Origin: CAYNHT01 sp964397485
Lineage (GTDB): Bacteria > Bacillota_I > Bacilli_A > RF39 > UBA660
Direction of reading: 5' to 3'
Assembly (NCBI GenBank): GCA_964397485.1
Contig: CAYNHT010000009.1
Span: forward strand, 1 to 7,107
Length of the DNA: 7,107 nt
Positions 1 to 6,935 of this stretch are shown here, in pieces. The notes under the pieces were generated by a model. It made no database searches. It saw only the letters and a list, made by a program, of their open reading frames with translations, and had not been told where the DNA came from. The first letter of the stretch is position 1. Every line of letters starts with the position of its first letter. The translations under genes and the position numbers were made by a program.

Positions 1-2014
1 GTCCATTTATATCTTTCGTATTACTTACTACTTCAAAGTTTATTCCACTTGGTGCGTATCCGATTAATCCTCCTGAGTATGTTGAACTTGCATTTACTAT
101 TCCTGTATTTGAACTGTTATTTACTGTAGCTAGTCCTCCTGTATAACCCACTAGTCCCGCTACATAACTGGTTCCTGATATAGATGCATTATTATTACTA
201 TTATTTATATTTATTGTAGTTGATGTATTACCAACTAAACCACCTATGTAACTAGATCCATTTATCATTCCGCTAACTTTGATATTTGATAGTTGAAGAT
301 TTGACCCTGTTACATAGCCTGCTATTCCACCAATATAACTTGCTCCTCTTAAATCTAAACCAGTAAGCTCTAAATTTTTGATTTCAACATTATTAGTTGT
401 TATTGTTCCAAATAAACCGACGTTATTAACACCCGTATTCGTTGTTCTTATGGCATTTATTTTGTAATCATTACCATCAAATTTCCCGCGGAATCCTATT
501 ATTGGTTCCCAGGTTGCATATGCAGTTCCTGATAAATTTATATCATTCATCATAATATAATTAGCTGTTAAATTATTTCTAACACCATATAATTCTGCCG
601 GCGTTTTGATTGCAATCCATCCACTTGGAATAATATTTCTTATTTTCAAACTAACAATTTTTTCATCTACATCATTTGTTACTCTTGCATACACTGTTTG
701 ATTTGAAGTTAGTGTTATAGGTCCTGTATATGTTTGCCATGCCCCATTATCAATTTTGTATGTTCGAGGTATATTAAGACTATTATTATATATTATCGTA
801 ACAGTTATACTTCCCGTTGTTGGTTCCGTAGTTGACGGCACAATCGAAGGGTTAATTAAAGGTTCTCTATCAACAACAACAGTTCTAGTGGCATTTGATT
901 CATTACCACTTGAATCTACAACTGTATATGTAACATAGTATGTTCCTCTTACAGCAGTGTTAACATTGCTTGTTATAACAATACTACTTGTTAAATCACC
1001 ATCTGCATCATCAACCGCAGTAGCTCCCTGTTCTATATATGTTTCACCAACTAGTAAATTTATCGTTGAATTACCATTTAACGTTATAACTGGTGCTTCC
1101 TCATCAATTACATTTATTACTCTAGTTGCCGTACCCATATTCCCACTTGAATCAGTAGCACTATAAGTTATAATATAGCTTCCCGCTATTCTTGATAAAC
1201 TTCCACTTGCAATAACATTTATTTGTTCTCCACTATTATCTGTTACAGTTACACCATCAAGCAGATCAAAACTATCAACCTGATCTATATTTATTGATGT
1301 ATTTTCTGGAACATTTATAACTGGAGCTATTTTATCTACTATTGTTACAGTTCTAACAGCATCTCTTATTTTGCTTCCCTCAAATACTCTATATACAATT
1401 GTATAGGTTGCTAAAACAGAAGTATCAATAAAGTCAACTTCTTCTCCTCCTTTATATATTATTAAAGAAACTTCATCCGTTGGTGCTCCTAAACTAGTTA
1501 GAGCATTGTACCCATATTCTTCATATATACTATATAACTCAATTTCAACATCTGATGGACCACTTAAAAAAATTGAAGGCATAAAAATTTCACCAATACA
1601 TTCATCAGTGGTCTTTTTTTCTACCTCAACATCATTGCTACCATATATTTTCATTGCACAATATTTACCGTCGTGAAAAATAATTTGTGTATTACCGTCT
1701 TGCTTAACAATTAACCTGCCTTTGTCAGGATGTTTTCCTTTGTATTCAAGATTAACTCCAGCAATATTTGTAAATTCTTCGCCGTTTTCATATTCAATAA
1801 CTATATCGCCAGGTTGATTACCTTTTAATTTTTCCTTTGCATACATCAATTCTGCAGCTTTGTCAATACTTTTCACACTAGATTTTAATGCTCCCATTTC
1901 AACATTTTCTATTATGTTTAAAATGATTGGCACCGAAATAACAGCTACAATAGCTAGTATTACTATTACTGCCAATAGTTCTATTAAGGTGAACCCTTTA
2001 TTTTTTTTGCTCAT
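1..2014 (-). CDS. Large pilin-like adhesin: type IV prepilin N-terminus fused to Ig-like and GLUG repeats (3' end outside window)
   Basis: An uninterrupted frame of 671 codons runs off the left edge. The ATG at 2014 follows GGAGG with a 6-nt spacer. The N-terminus, MSKKNKGFTLIELLAVIVI, is a class III (type IV prepilin) signal: a short basic leader, predicted cleavage between G7 and F8, E12 as mature Glu5, P29 as mature Pro22, and a hydrophobic helix to about residue 32. Residues 33-140 look like a pilin head and hold the only two cysteines I found (C119, C139), a possible disulfide. Then come a degenerate Ig-like unit (about 145-228), two DUF5011/HYR-like Ig repeats (about 228-304 and 305-383, each with the TYT-V-D-SGN pattern), a chitobiase-C-terminal-like module (about 390-455), and from W466 a beta-rich region with GLUG-like repeats. 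The inferred role is a pilin-anchored surface adhesin or minor pilin, exported by type IV pilus machinery. A pseudopilin of a secretion system is the alternative. Ordinary pilins are about 120-180 residues, so the length is exceptional. It is a monocistronic start, separated from the ger operon by a terminator. Confidence 0.85.
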   Translation of the reverse strand, partial: MSKKNKGFTLIELLAVIVILAIVAVISVPIILNIIENVEMGALKSSVKSIDKAAELMYAKEKLKGNQPGDIVIEYENGEEFTNIAGVNLEYKGKHPDKGRLIVKQDGNTQIIFHDGKYCAMKIYGSNDVEVEKKTTDECIGEIFMPSIFLSGPSDVEIELYSIYEEYGYNALTSLGAPTDEVSLIIYKGGEEVDFIDTSVLATYTIVYRVFEGSKIRDAVRTVTIVDKIAPVINVPENTSINIDQVDSFDLLDGVTVTDNSGEQINVIASGSLSRIAGSYIITYSATDSSGNMGTATRVINVIDEEAPVITLNGNSTINLLVGETYIEQGATAVDDADGDLTSSIVITSNVNTAVRGTYYVTYTVVDSSGNESNATRTVVVDREPLINPSIVPSTTEPTTGSITVTIIYNNSLNIPRTYKIDNGAWQTYTGPITLTSNQTVYARVTNDVDEKIVSLKIRNIIPSGWIAIKTPAELYGVRNNLTANYIMMNDINLSGTAYATWEPIIGFRGKFDGNDYKINAIRTTNTGVNNVGLFGTITTNNVEIKNLELTGLDLRGASYIGGIAGYVTGSNLQLSNIKVSGMINGSSYIGGLVGNTSTTININNSNNNASISGTSYVAGLVGYTGGLATVNNSSNTGIVNASSTYSGGLIGYAPSGINFEVVSNTKDING
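56..424 (-). repeat. GLUG-type repeats within the adhesin
   Basis: Five copies of a short motif recur every 28-29 codons: NVGLFG (from residue 531), YIGGIAGY (from 560), YIGGLVG (from 589), YVAGLVGY (from 617) and YSGGLIGY (from 646). The pattern of a small aromatic or hydrophobic pair followed by GG-x-x-G resembles the GLUG motif of bacterial surface and adhesin proteins, here probably forming successive turns of a beta-solenoid. The array probably continues past the window edge. The DNA copies have diverged, so this is a protein-level repeat rather than a perfect nucleotide repeat. Confidence 0.7.
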
Positions 2015-2059
2015 AAACAACCTCCAAAATTCGATTTTTTTCTATTCTTACTTAACATA

Positions 2060-2088
2060 ATATTAACACATTTTTTTGCTATAAGCAA
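2060..2088 (-). promoter_or_regulatory. Possible sigma-A-type promoter for the pilin-adhesin gene
   Basis: Read on the minus strand, TTGCTT (2088-2083) and TAATAT (2065-2060) are separated by 17 bases, about 46 bases upstream of the ATG at 2014. Both hexamers are only partial matches to TTGACA and TATAAT. A TATTAT just downstream is a better -10 but has a long spacer. Position and lack of any other candidate are the main support. Confidence 0.3.
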
Positions 2089-2090
2089 GC

Positions 2091-2131
2091 AAAAAAAAGC
2101 AAATTCATTATTAAATAGAATTTGCTTTTTT
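2091..2131 (-). terminator. Intrinsic terminator of the ger operon
   Basis: GCAAATTC (2099-2106) and GAATTTGC (2118-2125) form a perfect 8-bp stem around an 11-nt loop. On the minus strand the stem is followed by eight T (2098-2091) and preceded by six A, which can lengthen the stem with A-T pairs. It begins about 75 bases after the stop codon of the GerA gene and before the pilin-adhesin start, so it separates the two units. The flanking A and T runs make it potentially bidirectional, although no plus-strand gene reaches it. Confidence 0.85.
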
Positions 2132-2206
2132 CAGCAGTTATTAATCGATGATTCTTCACTATAAAATTATTTATATTTATTTATTATTTTTTTAGTGTGT
2201 TTAAGT

Positions 2207-3655
2207 TTATTTCCCAGGTACATTTTGCCTTTTCTTATCCTTATCATTTAGATAATTAGGCCTTTTAGAAGTAGTCCTTGTATTATATATGAGTGTTCTT
2301 TTAAAATCATATGCTTTAAAAGGAGCCCATGGGGCCATATATGGAACTCCAAAGCTATCTAGTGATACAAGTTCTATTAAAACAAATGTTAGAAATAAGG
2401 TAAAGCCAAAAAATCCCATCGAAGCGGTAAATATTAATAAAATAAACTTTAAGATTCTAAATGGATTGACCAGTGTATAATCAGGGATGGCAAAGGATGC
2501 AAGAAGTGATGTTGAAACAATAATTAATAATAGAGGACTAAAAATACCAGCTGAAACTGCTGCTTGACCAATTACAATAGCACCTACTATACCGATTGCA
2601 GGCCCTATTTGTTTTGGAACTCTAAGTAGCGCTTCTCTTAATAATTCAACAATTGTTTCTAAAATAAGAGCACCAATAAATGCTGAGAAGGGTACACTGA
2701 TACGCATTTCGGCTAATGCTATTGCATACTTACTAGGCAGAACATCAGTATGAAAAGATGTTATTGCTACAAATAAACTTGAAGATGTAAAGGCTATTAA
2801 TATTGCTAGATAACGGATACATCTAGCAAAAAAACCAAAAAATTTATTGTCATATCTATCATCACATGAGTGAAAAAATTCTGGAAATGTTTTTGGAGCC
2901 AATAACGCAACACCACTTCCATCAACTAATACTAAAACCTTACCCTCAAGAAGTGAATGAAAGGCCATATCTGATCTTTCCACTAATCCAATGTTAGGAA
3001 AAAACTCCATCTTATTGTTGAGTAAGAAAGATTGAAGTTCTCCTGATTCTCCTATACCATCAACATCAATAGTTTTAATTCGTTCTTGAATTTCCTGGAC
3101 AACAGTTTTATTAACTATATCTTCAATATAAATAACGGCTACCTCAGTTTTAGTCCTTTTTCCTAATTCATATTTTTTTATTTGTATATTTTTATCAGTT
3201 ATTCTATACCTAATAAGTGATAAATTTGTATCTAAATTTTCTGTAAAACAATCTTGAGGACCACGAACCGTATAGGTAAGCTGCGGTGTAGGAACGTCTC
3301 TATGTGCTACCGTTTTTAAATTAATGACCACATATTGTTTATCATTAGAGAGCAATATAACGACCATTCCTAAAAGGACATACTCTTCAATCTTTTTTTT
3401 ATCAGAATCTAATTTACAATCATCAGCAAAAATAATGCTGTCTAATATCTTTTTTGCACTTAAATTATTTTCTGACCCAGAACAATATTGAATAAGCGGT
3501 TTTAATACGTTCTCACTAAGTGAAGGTCTATCAGTTAATTGCAAAATGTAAAAAAGTTTAACTTGTCCTCCTGCAAATGGGATTATTCTTTCCGTAATAT
3601 CTAAATTTCTTTCTTTCAATGCTGCAATTTCCTTCTTAAAATAAAATTTTTCCAC
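2207..3655 (-). CDS. Spore germination protein, GerA family (germinant receptor A subunit)
   Basis: This is the A subunit of a GerA-type germinant receptor, an inner-spore-membrane complex that responds to nutrients such as amino acids or sugars. The 482-residue length is normal for the family. A hydrophilic N-terminal half (about 1-270) contains the family signature FTENLDTNLSLIRYRI (137-152) and ERSDMAFHSLLEGKV (226-240). The membrane half has helices at about 275-300, 322-345, 354-374, 376-395 and 400-430, the conserved stretch around IGPAIGIVGAIVIGQAAVSAG (350-370), and SFGVPYMAPWAP (434-445). A basic tail with RPNYL ends the protein. The start is GTG, set by GAAGGGAG 6 nt upstream; the next in-frame methionine is only at residue 97. 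It is the last gene of the operon, starting 14 bases after the GerC stop. The canonical operon order puts the A subunit first. The germinant cannot be predicted. Confidence 0.95.
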   Translation of the reverse strand: MEKFYFKKEIAALKERNLDITERIIPFAGGQVKLFYILQLTDRPSLSENVLKPLIQYCSGSENNLSAKKILDSIIFADDCKLDSDKKKIEEYVLLGMVVILLSNDKQYVVINLKTVAHRDVPTPQLTYTVRGPQDCFTENLDTNLSLIRYRITDKNIQIKKYELGKRTKTEVAVIYIEDIVNKTVVQEIQERIKTIDVDGIGESGELQSFLLNNKMEFFPNIGLVERSDMAFHSLLEGKVLVLVDGSGVALLAPKTFPEFFHSCDDRYDNKFFGFFARCIRYLAILIAFTSSSLFVAITSFHTDVLPSKYAIALAEMRISVPFSAFIGALILETIVELLREALLRVPKQIGPAIGIVGAIVIGQAAVSAGIFSPLLLIIVSTSLLASFAIPDYTLVNPFRILKFILLIFTASMGFFGFTLFLTFVLIELVSLDSFGVPYMAPWAPFKAYDFKRTLIYNTRTTSKRPNYLNDKDKKRQNVPGK

Positions 3656-3661
3656 TTTTTA

Positions 3662-3669
3662 CTCCCTTC
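3662..3669 (-). promoter_or_regulatory. Ribosome binding site that fixes the GTG start of the GerA subunit
   Basis: On the minus strand GAAGGGAG lies 6 bases before the GTG at 3655, in the short gap between the stop of the GerC-type gene and this start. There is no ATG nearby in frame, and the predicted N-terminus fits the family length, so GTG initiation is the sensible reading. Confidence 0.75.
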
Positions 3670-4815
3670 TTACTTTCTTTCATCAGTCTTGTAATCCATC
3701 ATCCAAGATTCACTTAAATCAACTTTCACGCTAATGTTGACTTTTGCATTTACAAATTCTTTTCCCCAATCTATTTTTTCAAACTTACTAGGATATTTAA
3801 TTCTAAATTCATCATGAAATTGCAAATAGTCACACTTAAAATCTTTTTGAGAACGCTCTATTGTACTTTCTAATTCCTCTTTTAAGAGTGCTGTTAGAAT
3901 ATCGGTAATTTTTTCATTATCACTTTTATCAAATCCATATGGAGTTTTTTTATTGCCATACATTATACTTGCATCAAAATCCATCTTCACATCAAAGCTA
4001 ATTTCTTTACTACCACTTTTTGGGGTTATACTTCTTTTTTTCAAATTAACTTCTATTGTAAGATTATTTTCATTATAGTTTACCATATAATAAAATTGAG
4101 GTTTCTTAGCTTTAAAAAAAGATACACCTTTAGCCTCTTCTACTTCAATAAAACCATTTATTGTAATATCATCTACAACAGAGTAACCTATTAGCGAATT
4201 TTCTCCTTCTTCCAAAGCTATTGTTGGGATTAAAAAACTACTATATTTCCCAGAAACATTTTCTATCATTGCTAACGTTGGCTTTGAAAAATCAGTACCT
4301 ATATCTTCAAGATTCTTCAACATTTCTTCAATTGCAAATCCTACAGACATTTCCTTTTGATTACTGTTTTCAAATAATTCCTCTATATCAGAATCAACAA
4401 CGACAGTAGCTACTTTTTTTCTATACAATTCCTCTGATCTTATCCTATAAAAATATTCAACTAGATGTTCATTGGCAAATTCGCGAGTCATTAATATTGT
4501 TCTTATTGCACTAAGATAGGTTGGCCTATTCAGTTTTCGATCAAGATTTTCTCTTGCTTCTGGAATTGATTTTCCCTTTGCTTTGACATATACATATTTT
4601 TTGGCCTCCCCGCCACTTTGTCCCTCCGTATTCGTTCCATACTCAATATTAGCTATTTCTACATATATGTATACTAAATCATCTTTTTTATCTAAAGCAA
4701 CTGCTGTCAGTATCATCTTGTCATTGATATCTTTAGAATCTTTACTCCCCATTAAAAGGATACTAAAATAGAAAAGCAATATAGGTATAATCATAATTTT
4801 ATTAATTCTTTTCAT
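3670..4815 (-). CDS. Ger(x)C family spore germination protein, lacking the lipobox cysteine
   Basis: This is the C subunit of the germinant receptor, normally a lipoprotein on the outer face of the inner spore membrane. At 381 residues it has typical length. A basic start (MKRINK) and hydrophobic segment (about 7-22) lead into MGSKDSKDIND, aligning with the family's usual GCWDRREIND junction. The lipobox cysteine is replaced by serine (S24, AGT at 4746-4744), and the following Trp and Arg are also absent. The rest is recognisably GerC: KGKSIPEARENLDRKLNR (80-97), then the alternating beta/alpha body, and a C-terminal K-V-N-I-S-V-K-V strand. The ATG at 4815 overlaps the end of the GerB gene by 14 nt and uses an AGGAGG lying inside that gene with a 5-nt spacer, suggesting translational coupling. 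Without the cysteine it may be held by an uncleaved signal anchor or be secreted (inference). Confidence 0.92.
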   Translation of the reverse strand: MKRINKIMIIPILLFYFSILLMGSKDSKDINDKMILTAVALDKKDDLVYIYVEIANIEYGTNTEGQSGGEAKKYVYVKAKGKSIPEARENLDRKLNRPTYLSAIRTILMTREFANEHLVEYFYRIRSEELYRKKVATVVVDSDIEELFENSNQKEMSVGFAIEEMLKNLEDIGTDFSKPTLAMIENVSGKYSSFLIPTIALEEGENSLIGYSVVDDITINGFIEVEEAKGVSFFKAKKPQFYYMVNYNENNLTIEVNLKKRSITPKSGSKEISFDVKMDFDASIMYGNKKTPYGFDKSDNEKITDILTALLKEELESTIERSQKDFKCDYLQFHDEFRIKYPSKFEKIDWGKEFVNAKVNISVKVDLSESWMMDYKTDERK

Positions 4816-5905
4816 TACATCCTCCTAAAACATTTTCCACTTTTTTAACCTTAGCTAAAATGTATATACAAACAGGAATAATGGTGCTTGAAAACAATAC
4901 AGGCAAAAGCAAGTATGTTTCTAAAACAGTGCTGGCATTTTTCATATTAAGTAACCATAGGGTAAGTAATAACAATACTATAGCAATAGTAATCACAATA
5001 ATGTGTCGCTTAACTTTGGAAAATATTTTACATGCATATTCAACAGTGGCTGAAAACACCATTATCATTCCGCAAAATAAACTTGATAAACCAAAGATAA
5101 GGTAAAACATATCTAACCTTTCAATAACTGGTGCACTAGTTATTTTTATTGCTTCTATAAAAGAATCATTTAATACTATTGTGTTATTTATACCTAAAAC
5201 AAATATGGTACTTCCTACTATTGTTACATATAATAAACCTATAAATAAAATTGTGAATAGCGCAGTTCTAGGTGCCTTCTTGTTCTGTAACGTAAATGGT
5301 ATTACAAACAGAATTTCTATTCCTCCGTATGGTAGTATTAAACTCTTTAAACTATTTGGAATTTGTTTAAAATCTGTGGAACTAAAAAGCGGTAGAATGT
5401 TATACTTATCACCTTCTAGCGACATAAGTACACAAATAGATATAGTCACCAGTAGAAAGGTAACACCATATATCTCAAATAATCTAGCAATATTAGTTAT
5501 TCCCTTGTATGCAATATATCCAAACAATGTTATTCCAAATACTAAAAATACAAAATGAGGACTTTTGGGCATAAAATTTGACGTAACAACACCAGCCATT
5601 TTAATTTTTAAATAAACTCCAATTACGATAAAATAAAGCATATAGTATATTCCTATAAAATAAGCAAATGATTTGCCAATGATCATCTGACTGTAGTCAA
5701 AGAATACTTTATTAGGAAACATATTATTCAATTTTGAAATCACTAATGCGACGCATCCAAAAAATAATGAAGCAATAACAATTGGTATCCAGCTACTTCT
5801 ACCAGTTGTCTGTGCCATTACTTTAGGAAGGTCTATTGTTGTATAGGTAGTTAAAGTTAAAAAAAGAATAAAAAATAATTGCCTATTTGTTACCTTGTTT
5901 GACAT
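4802..5905 (-). CDS. GerAB/ArcD/ProY-type spore germination permease (germinant receptor B subunit)
   Basis: This is the B subunit of the germinant receptor, a transporter-like protein of the APC superfamily that in studied receptors forms the germinant-binding site in the inner spore membrane. At 367 residues it has the normal length and about ten hydrophobic segments (approximately 10-28, 38-58, 80-100, 117-135, 143-162, 185-205, 215-238, 265-287, 300-318 and 329-352). Recognisable family features are the NRQLFFI opening (7-13), LPKVMAQTTGRSSW (26-39), YGGIEILFVIPF (193-204) and IERLDMFYLIF (261-271). The ATG at 5905 follows GAGGTG by 5 nt. It is the first gene of a B-C-A operon, overlapping the GerC gene by 14 nt. 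Sporulation-specific expression is expected from its function and from a possible sigma-G promoter just upstream. Confidence 0.95.
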   Translation of the reverse strand: MSNKVTNRQLFFILFLTLTTYTTIDLPKVMAQTTGRSSWIPIVIASLFFGCVALVISKLNNMFPNKVFFDYSQMIIGKSFAYFIGIYYMLYFIVIGVYLKIKMAGVVTSNFMPKSPHFVFLVFGITLFGYIAYKGITNIARLFEIYGVTFLLVTISICVLMSLEGDKYNILPLFSSTDFKQIPNSLKSLILPYGGIEILFVIPFTLQNKKAPRTALFTILFIGLLYVTIVGSTIFVLGINNTIVLNDSFIEAIKITSAPVIERLDMFYLIFGLSSLFCGMIMVFSATVEYACKIFSKVKRHIIVITIAIVLLLLTLWLLNMKNASTVLETYLLLPVLFSSTIIPVCIYILAKVKKVENVLGGCNEKN

Positions 5906-5933
5906 TATTTCACCTCACATATTATTATTTTAA

Positions 5934-5962
5934 TATTTTGTTCTTTTTATAACGTTTTATGC
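5934..5962 (-). promoter_or_regulatory. Possible sigma-G (forespore) promoter of the ger operon
   Basis: On the minus strand GCATA (5962-5958) and CAAAATA (5940-5934) are separated by 17 bases and end about 28 bases upstream of the ATG at 5905. They resemble the sigma-G consensus (GHATR, about 18 bases, CATWMTA), with one mismatch in the -10 and a spacer one base short. Sigma-G control is the established rule for germinant-receptor operons, which supports the reading. The region is A/T-rich, so chance matches are likely. Confidence 0.45.
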
Positions 5963-5983
5963 AATTAGCAATTTATTCCACAT

Positions 5984-6010
5984 AAAAAAATTAGCACACA
6001 CTAGTACTAA
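5984..6010 (-). terminator. Intrinsic terminator after the glycosylase-like gene
   Basis: On the minus strand TTAGTAC (6010-6004) pairs with GTGCTAA (5997-5991) around a 6-nt loop, with one G-T wobble, and is followed at once by seven T (5990-5984). It begins 14 bases after the stop of the upstream gene and precedes the proposed ger promoter, so it isolates the germination operon from read-through. The stem is short and of moderate strength. Confidence 0.65.
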
Positions 6011-6023
6011 TCTTCTTATTATA

Positions 6024-6443
6024 TCAATTTCTATGTTGTAGATTTTTTTCGATCGACTCTACTACATCATCTATATATATATCTAATAATTTTCTTTTAT
6101 ATACACATATATAGGAAGGATGAACTTTAAAAATAATATTTTTATTTTTAATATCAATTTGACCCAGTTCCCTTTCAACGATTTTGCCAAACCCTATAAT
6201 TAAATCGGGATTAAGTTTATTAATATATTCAATAAATTTAGGAATTTCTTGTTTGATTTCTGATCTTTTTGGATATCTTAATTTGCCATTTTTATCTAAG
6301 GGTGCAAACTGTACTAAGTTAATTAAATAGCACTCATGCCCCGTTTTATTAATTATTTGATGAATTACTTCTCCCGAATTCGTCGTTTTATCGAATGGTT
6401 CTTTATTAATTTTATTTGATAGTCCAACAAACAATATTTTCAT
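6024..6443 (-). CDS. Short uracil-DNA-glycosylase-superfamily-like protein
   Basis: The 139-residue product shows the layout of the UDG superfamily. An N-terminal strand and loop, ILFVGLSN (3-10), sits where family 4 enzymes have GEAPG, followed by TTNSGEVIHQII (20-31), like the GRAGQLLDRLL region. YLINLVQFAPLD (39-50) resembles the TNVVKCRP strand, PDLIIGFGK (79-87) the P-K-V-I-V-A-L-G strand, and VHPSYI (107-112) the HPS motif that carries the catalytic-loop histidine. The likely role is removal of uracil or another damaged base from DNA in the cytoplasm. The four cysteines that hold the Fe-S cluster in families 4 and 5 are missing: only C38 and C113 are present. The usual acidic or Asn catalytic residue of motif 1 is not obvious, with N10 the nearest candidate, so activity is uncertain. 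The ATG at 6443 has AAGGTGAT about 8 nt upstream. The gene is very A/T-rich, like the ger genes. Confidence 0.65.
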   Translation of the reverse strand: MKILFVGLSNKINKEPFDKTTNSGEVIHQIINKTGHECYLINLVQFAPLDKNGKLRYPKRSEIKQEIPKFIEYINKLNPDLIIGFGKIVERELGQIDIKNKNIIFKVHPSYICVYKRKLLDIYIDDVVESIEKNLQHRN

Positions 6444-6525
6444 CTTAGTTCATCACCTTTTATTTTTTAAATTTACTGTCTTCCTAGATTACAACTGAAT
6501 AGTAGCGCCTTTGGCAAAGTTATGC

Positions 6526-6894
6526 CTAATTAACAAAATAGGTATGGGCTTCTTTGACCAAGGCGTCTTTAGCGGTATTTACGAACTGAACGACGTTACA
6601 GAAATAGAGAATGCTTCCATCTTCAAATGAAAACGTCCCTTCGCACATAGCACCGTTGCCGTGACTTAGTGCGTTTTCGACATTTAGTTCCGTTACGGTA
6701 GGTCTCTTTGCTAGCTCTTGAGTTAAATCATCGAATGAAATCACATCATTATTACCAACGGCCTTCCAAACAAAATCCTTGCACACATGTGACTTCACCG
6801 AGTTAACGTCTTTTTTCGCAAGCGCAATCGTCAATTGAATAACTCGTTCCATTTTTGGCGCGTTCCTGCAGTGAAACATGACTTCAGTTTTCAT
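6526..6894 (-). CDS. NTF2/SnoaL-like small protein
   Basis: The 122-residue product has the shape of an NTF2-like (SnoaL-type) alpha+beta cone protein. An N-terminal helix (MERVIQLTIALAKKDVNSV, 15-33) is followed by VCKDFVWKAVGN (37-48), a second helix SFDDLTQELAKRP (53-65), and three strands around LNVENALSHGN (70-80), AMCEGTFSFEDGS (82-94) and ILYFCNVVQFVN (95-106), ending in KEAHTYFVN. Members of this fold are small enzymes or ligand binders of many kinds, so no reaction can be given. The start at 6894 was chosen because AGAGGAGG lies 7 nt upstream; an ATG at 6951 in the same frame would add 19 residues encoded by the ribosome binding site and a dyad. Base composition is much higher in GC than the genes to its left (about 47% against 22-25% in sampled 60-base lines), which suggests a different history, possibly transfer. 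The next gene starts 82 bases downstream, with no clear terminator between. Confidence 0.75.
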   Translation of the reverse strand: MKTEVMFHCRNAPKMERVIQLTIALAKKDVNSVKSHVCKDFVWKAVGNNDVISFDDLTQELAKRPTVTELNVENALSHGNGAMCEGTFSFEDGSILYFCNVVQFVNTAKDALVKEAHTYFVN

Positions 6895-6901
6895 AAAAAA
6901 A

Positions 6902-6909
6902 CCTCCTCT
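6902..6909 (-). promoter_or_regulatory. Ribosome binding site that selects the start at 6894
   Basis: AGAGGAGG on the minus strand is followed by seven bases, all T, and then ATG at 6894. Its strength and spacing are ideal, so the longer frame from 6951, which has no comparable site, is unlikely to be used. Confidence 0.85.
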
Positions 6910-6935
6910 TATCATTATTGGTACAGCAGTGATGA

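Noticed and set aside
756..1166. Plus-strand open frames of 60-69 codons
   Set aside because: They lie opposite the continuous pilin-adhesin frame, have no ribosome binding site or recognisable motif, and their composition mirrors the minus-strand repeats.
2015..2206. Small gene or RNA gene between the ger operon and the pilin-adhesin gene
   Set aside because: I see only the terminator, a second A/T hairpin and a weak promoter; no frame with a ribosome binding site and no tRNA-like fold.
5181..5558. Plus-strand frame of 125 codons
   Set aside because: It is antisense to the well-supported GerB permease gene and shows no independent coding evidence.
6490..6525. Small hairpin (GGCA/TGCC) after the NTF2-like gene as a terminator
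   Set aside because: The stem is only four pairs and no T-run follows it on the minus strand.
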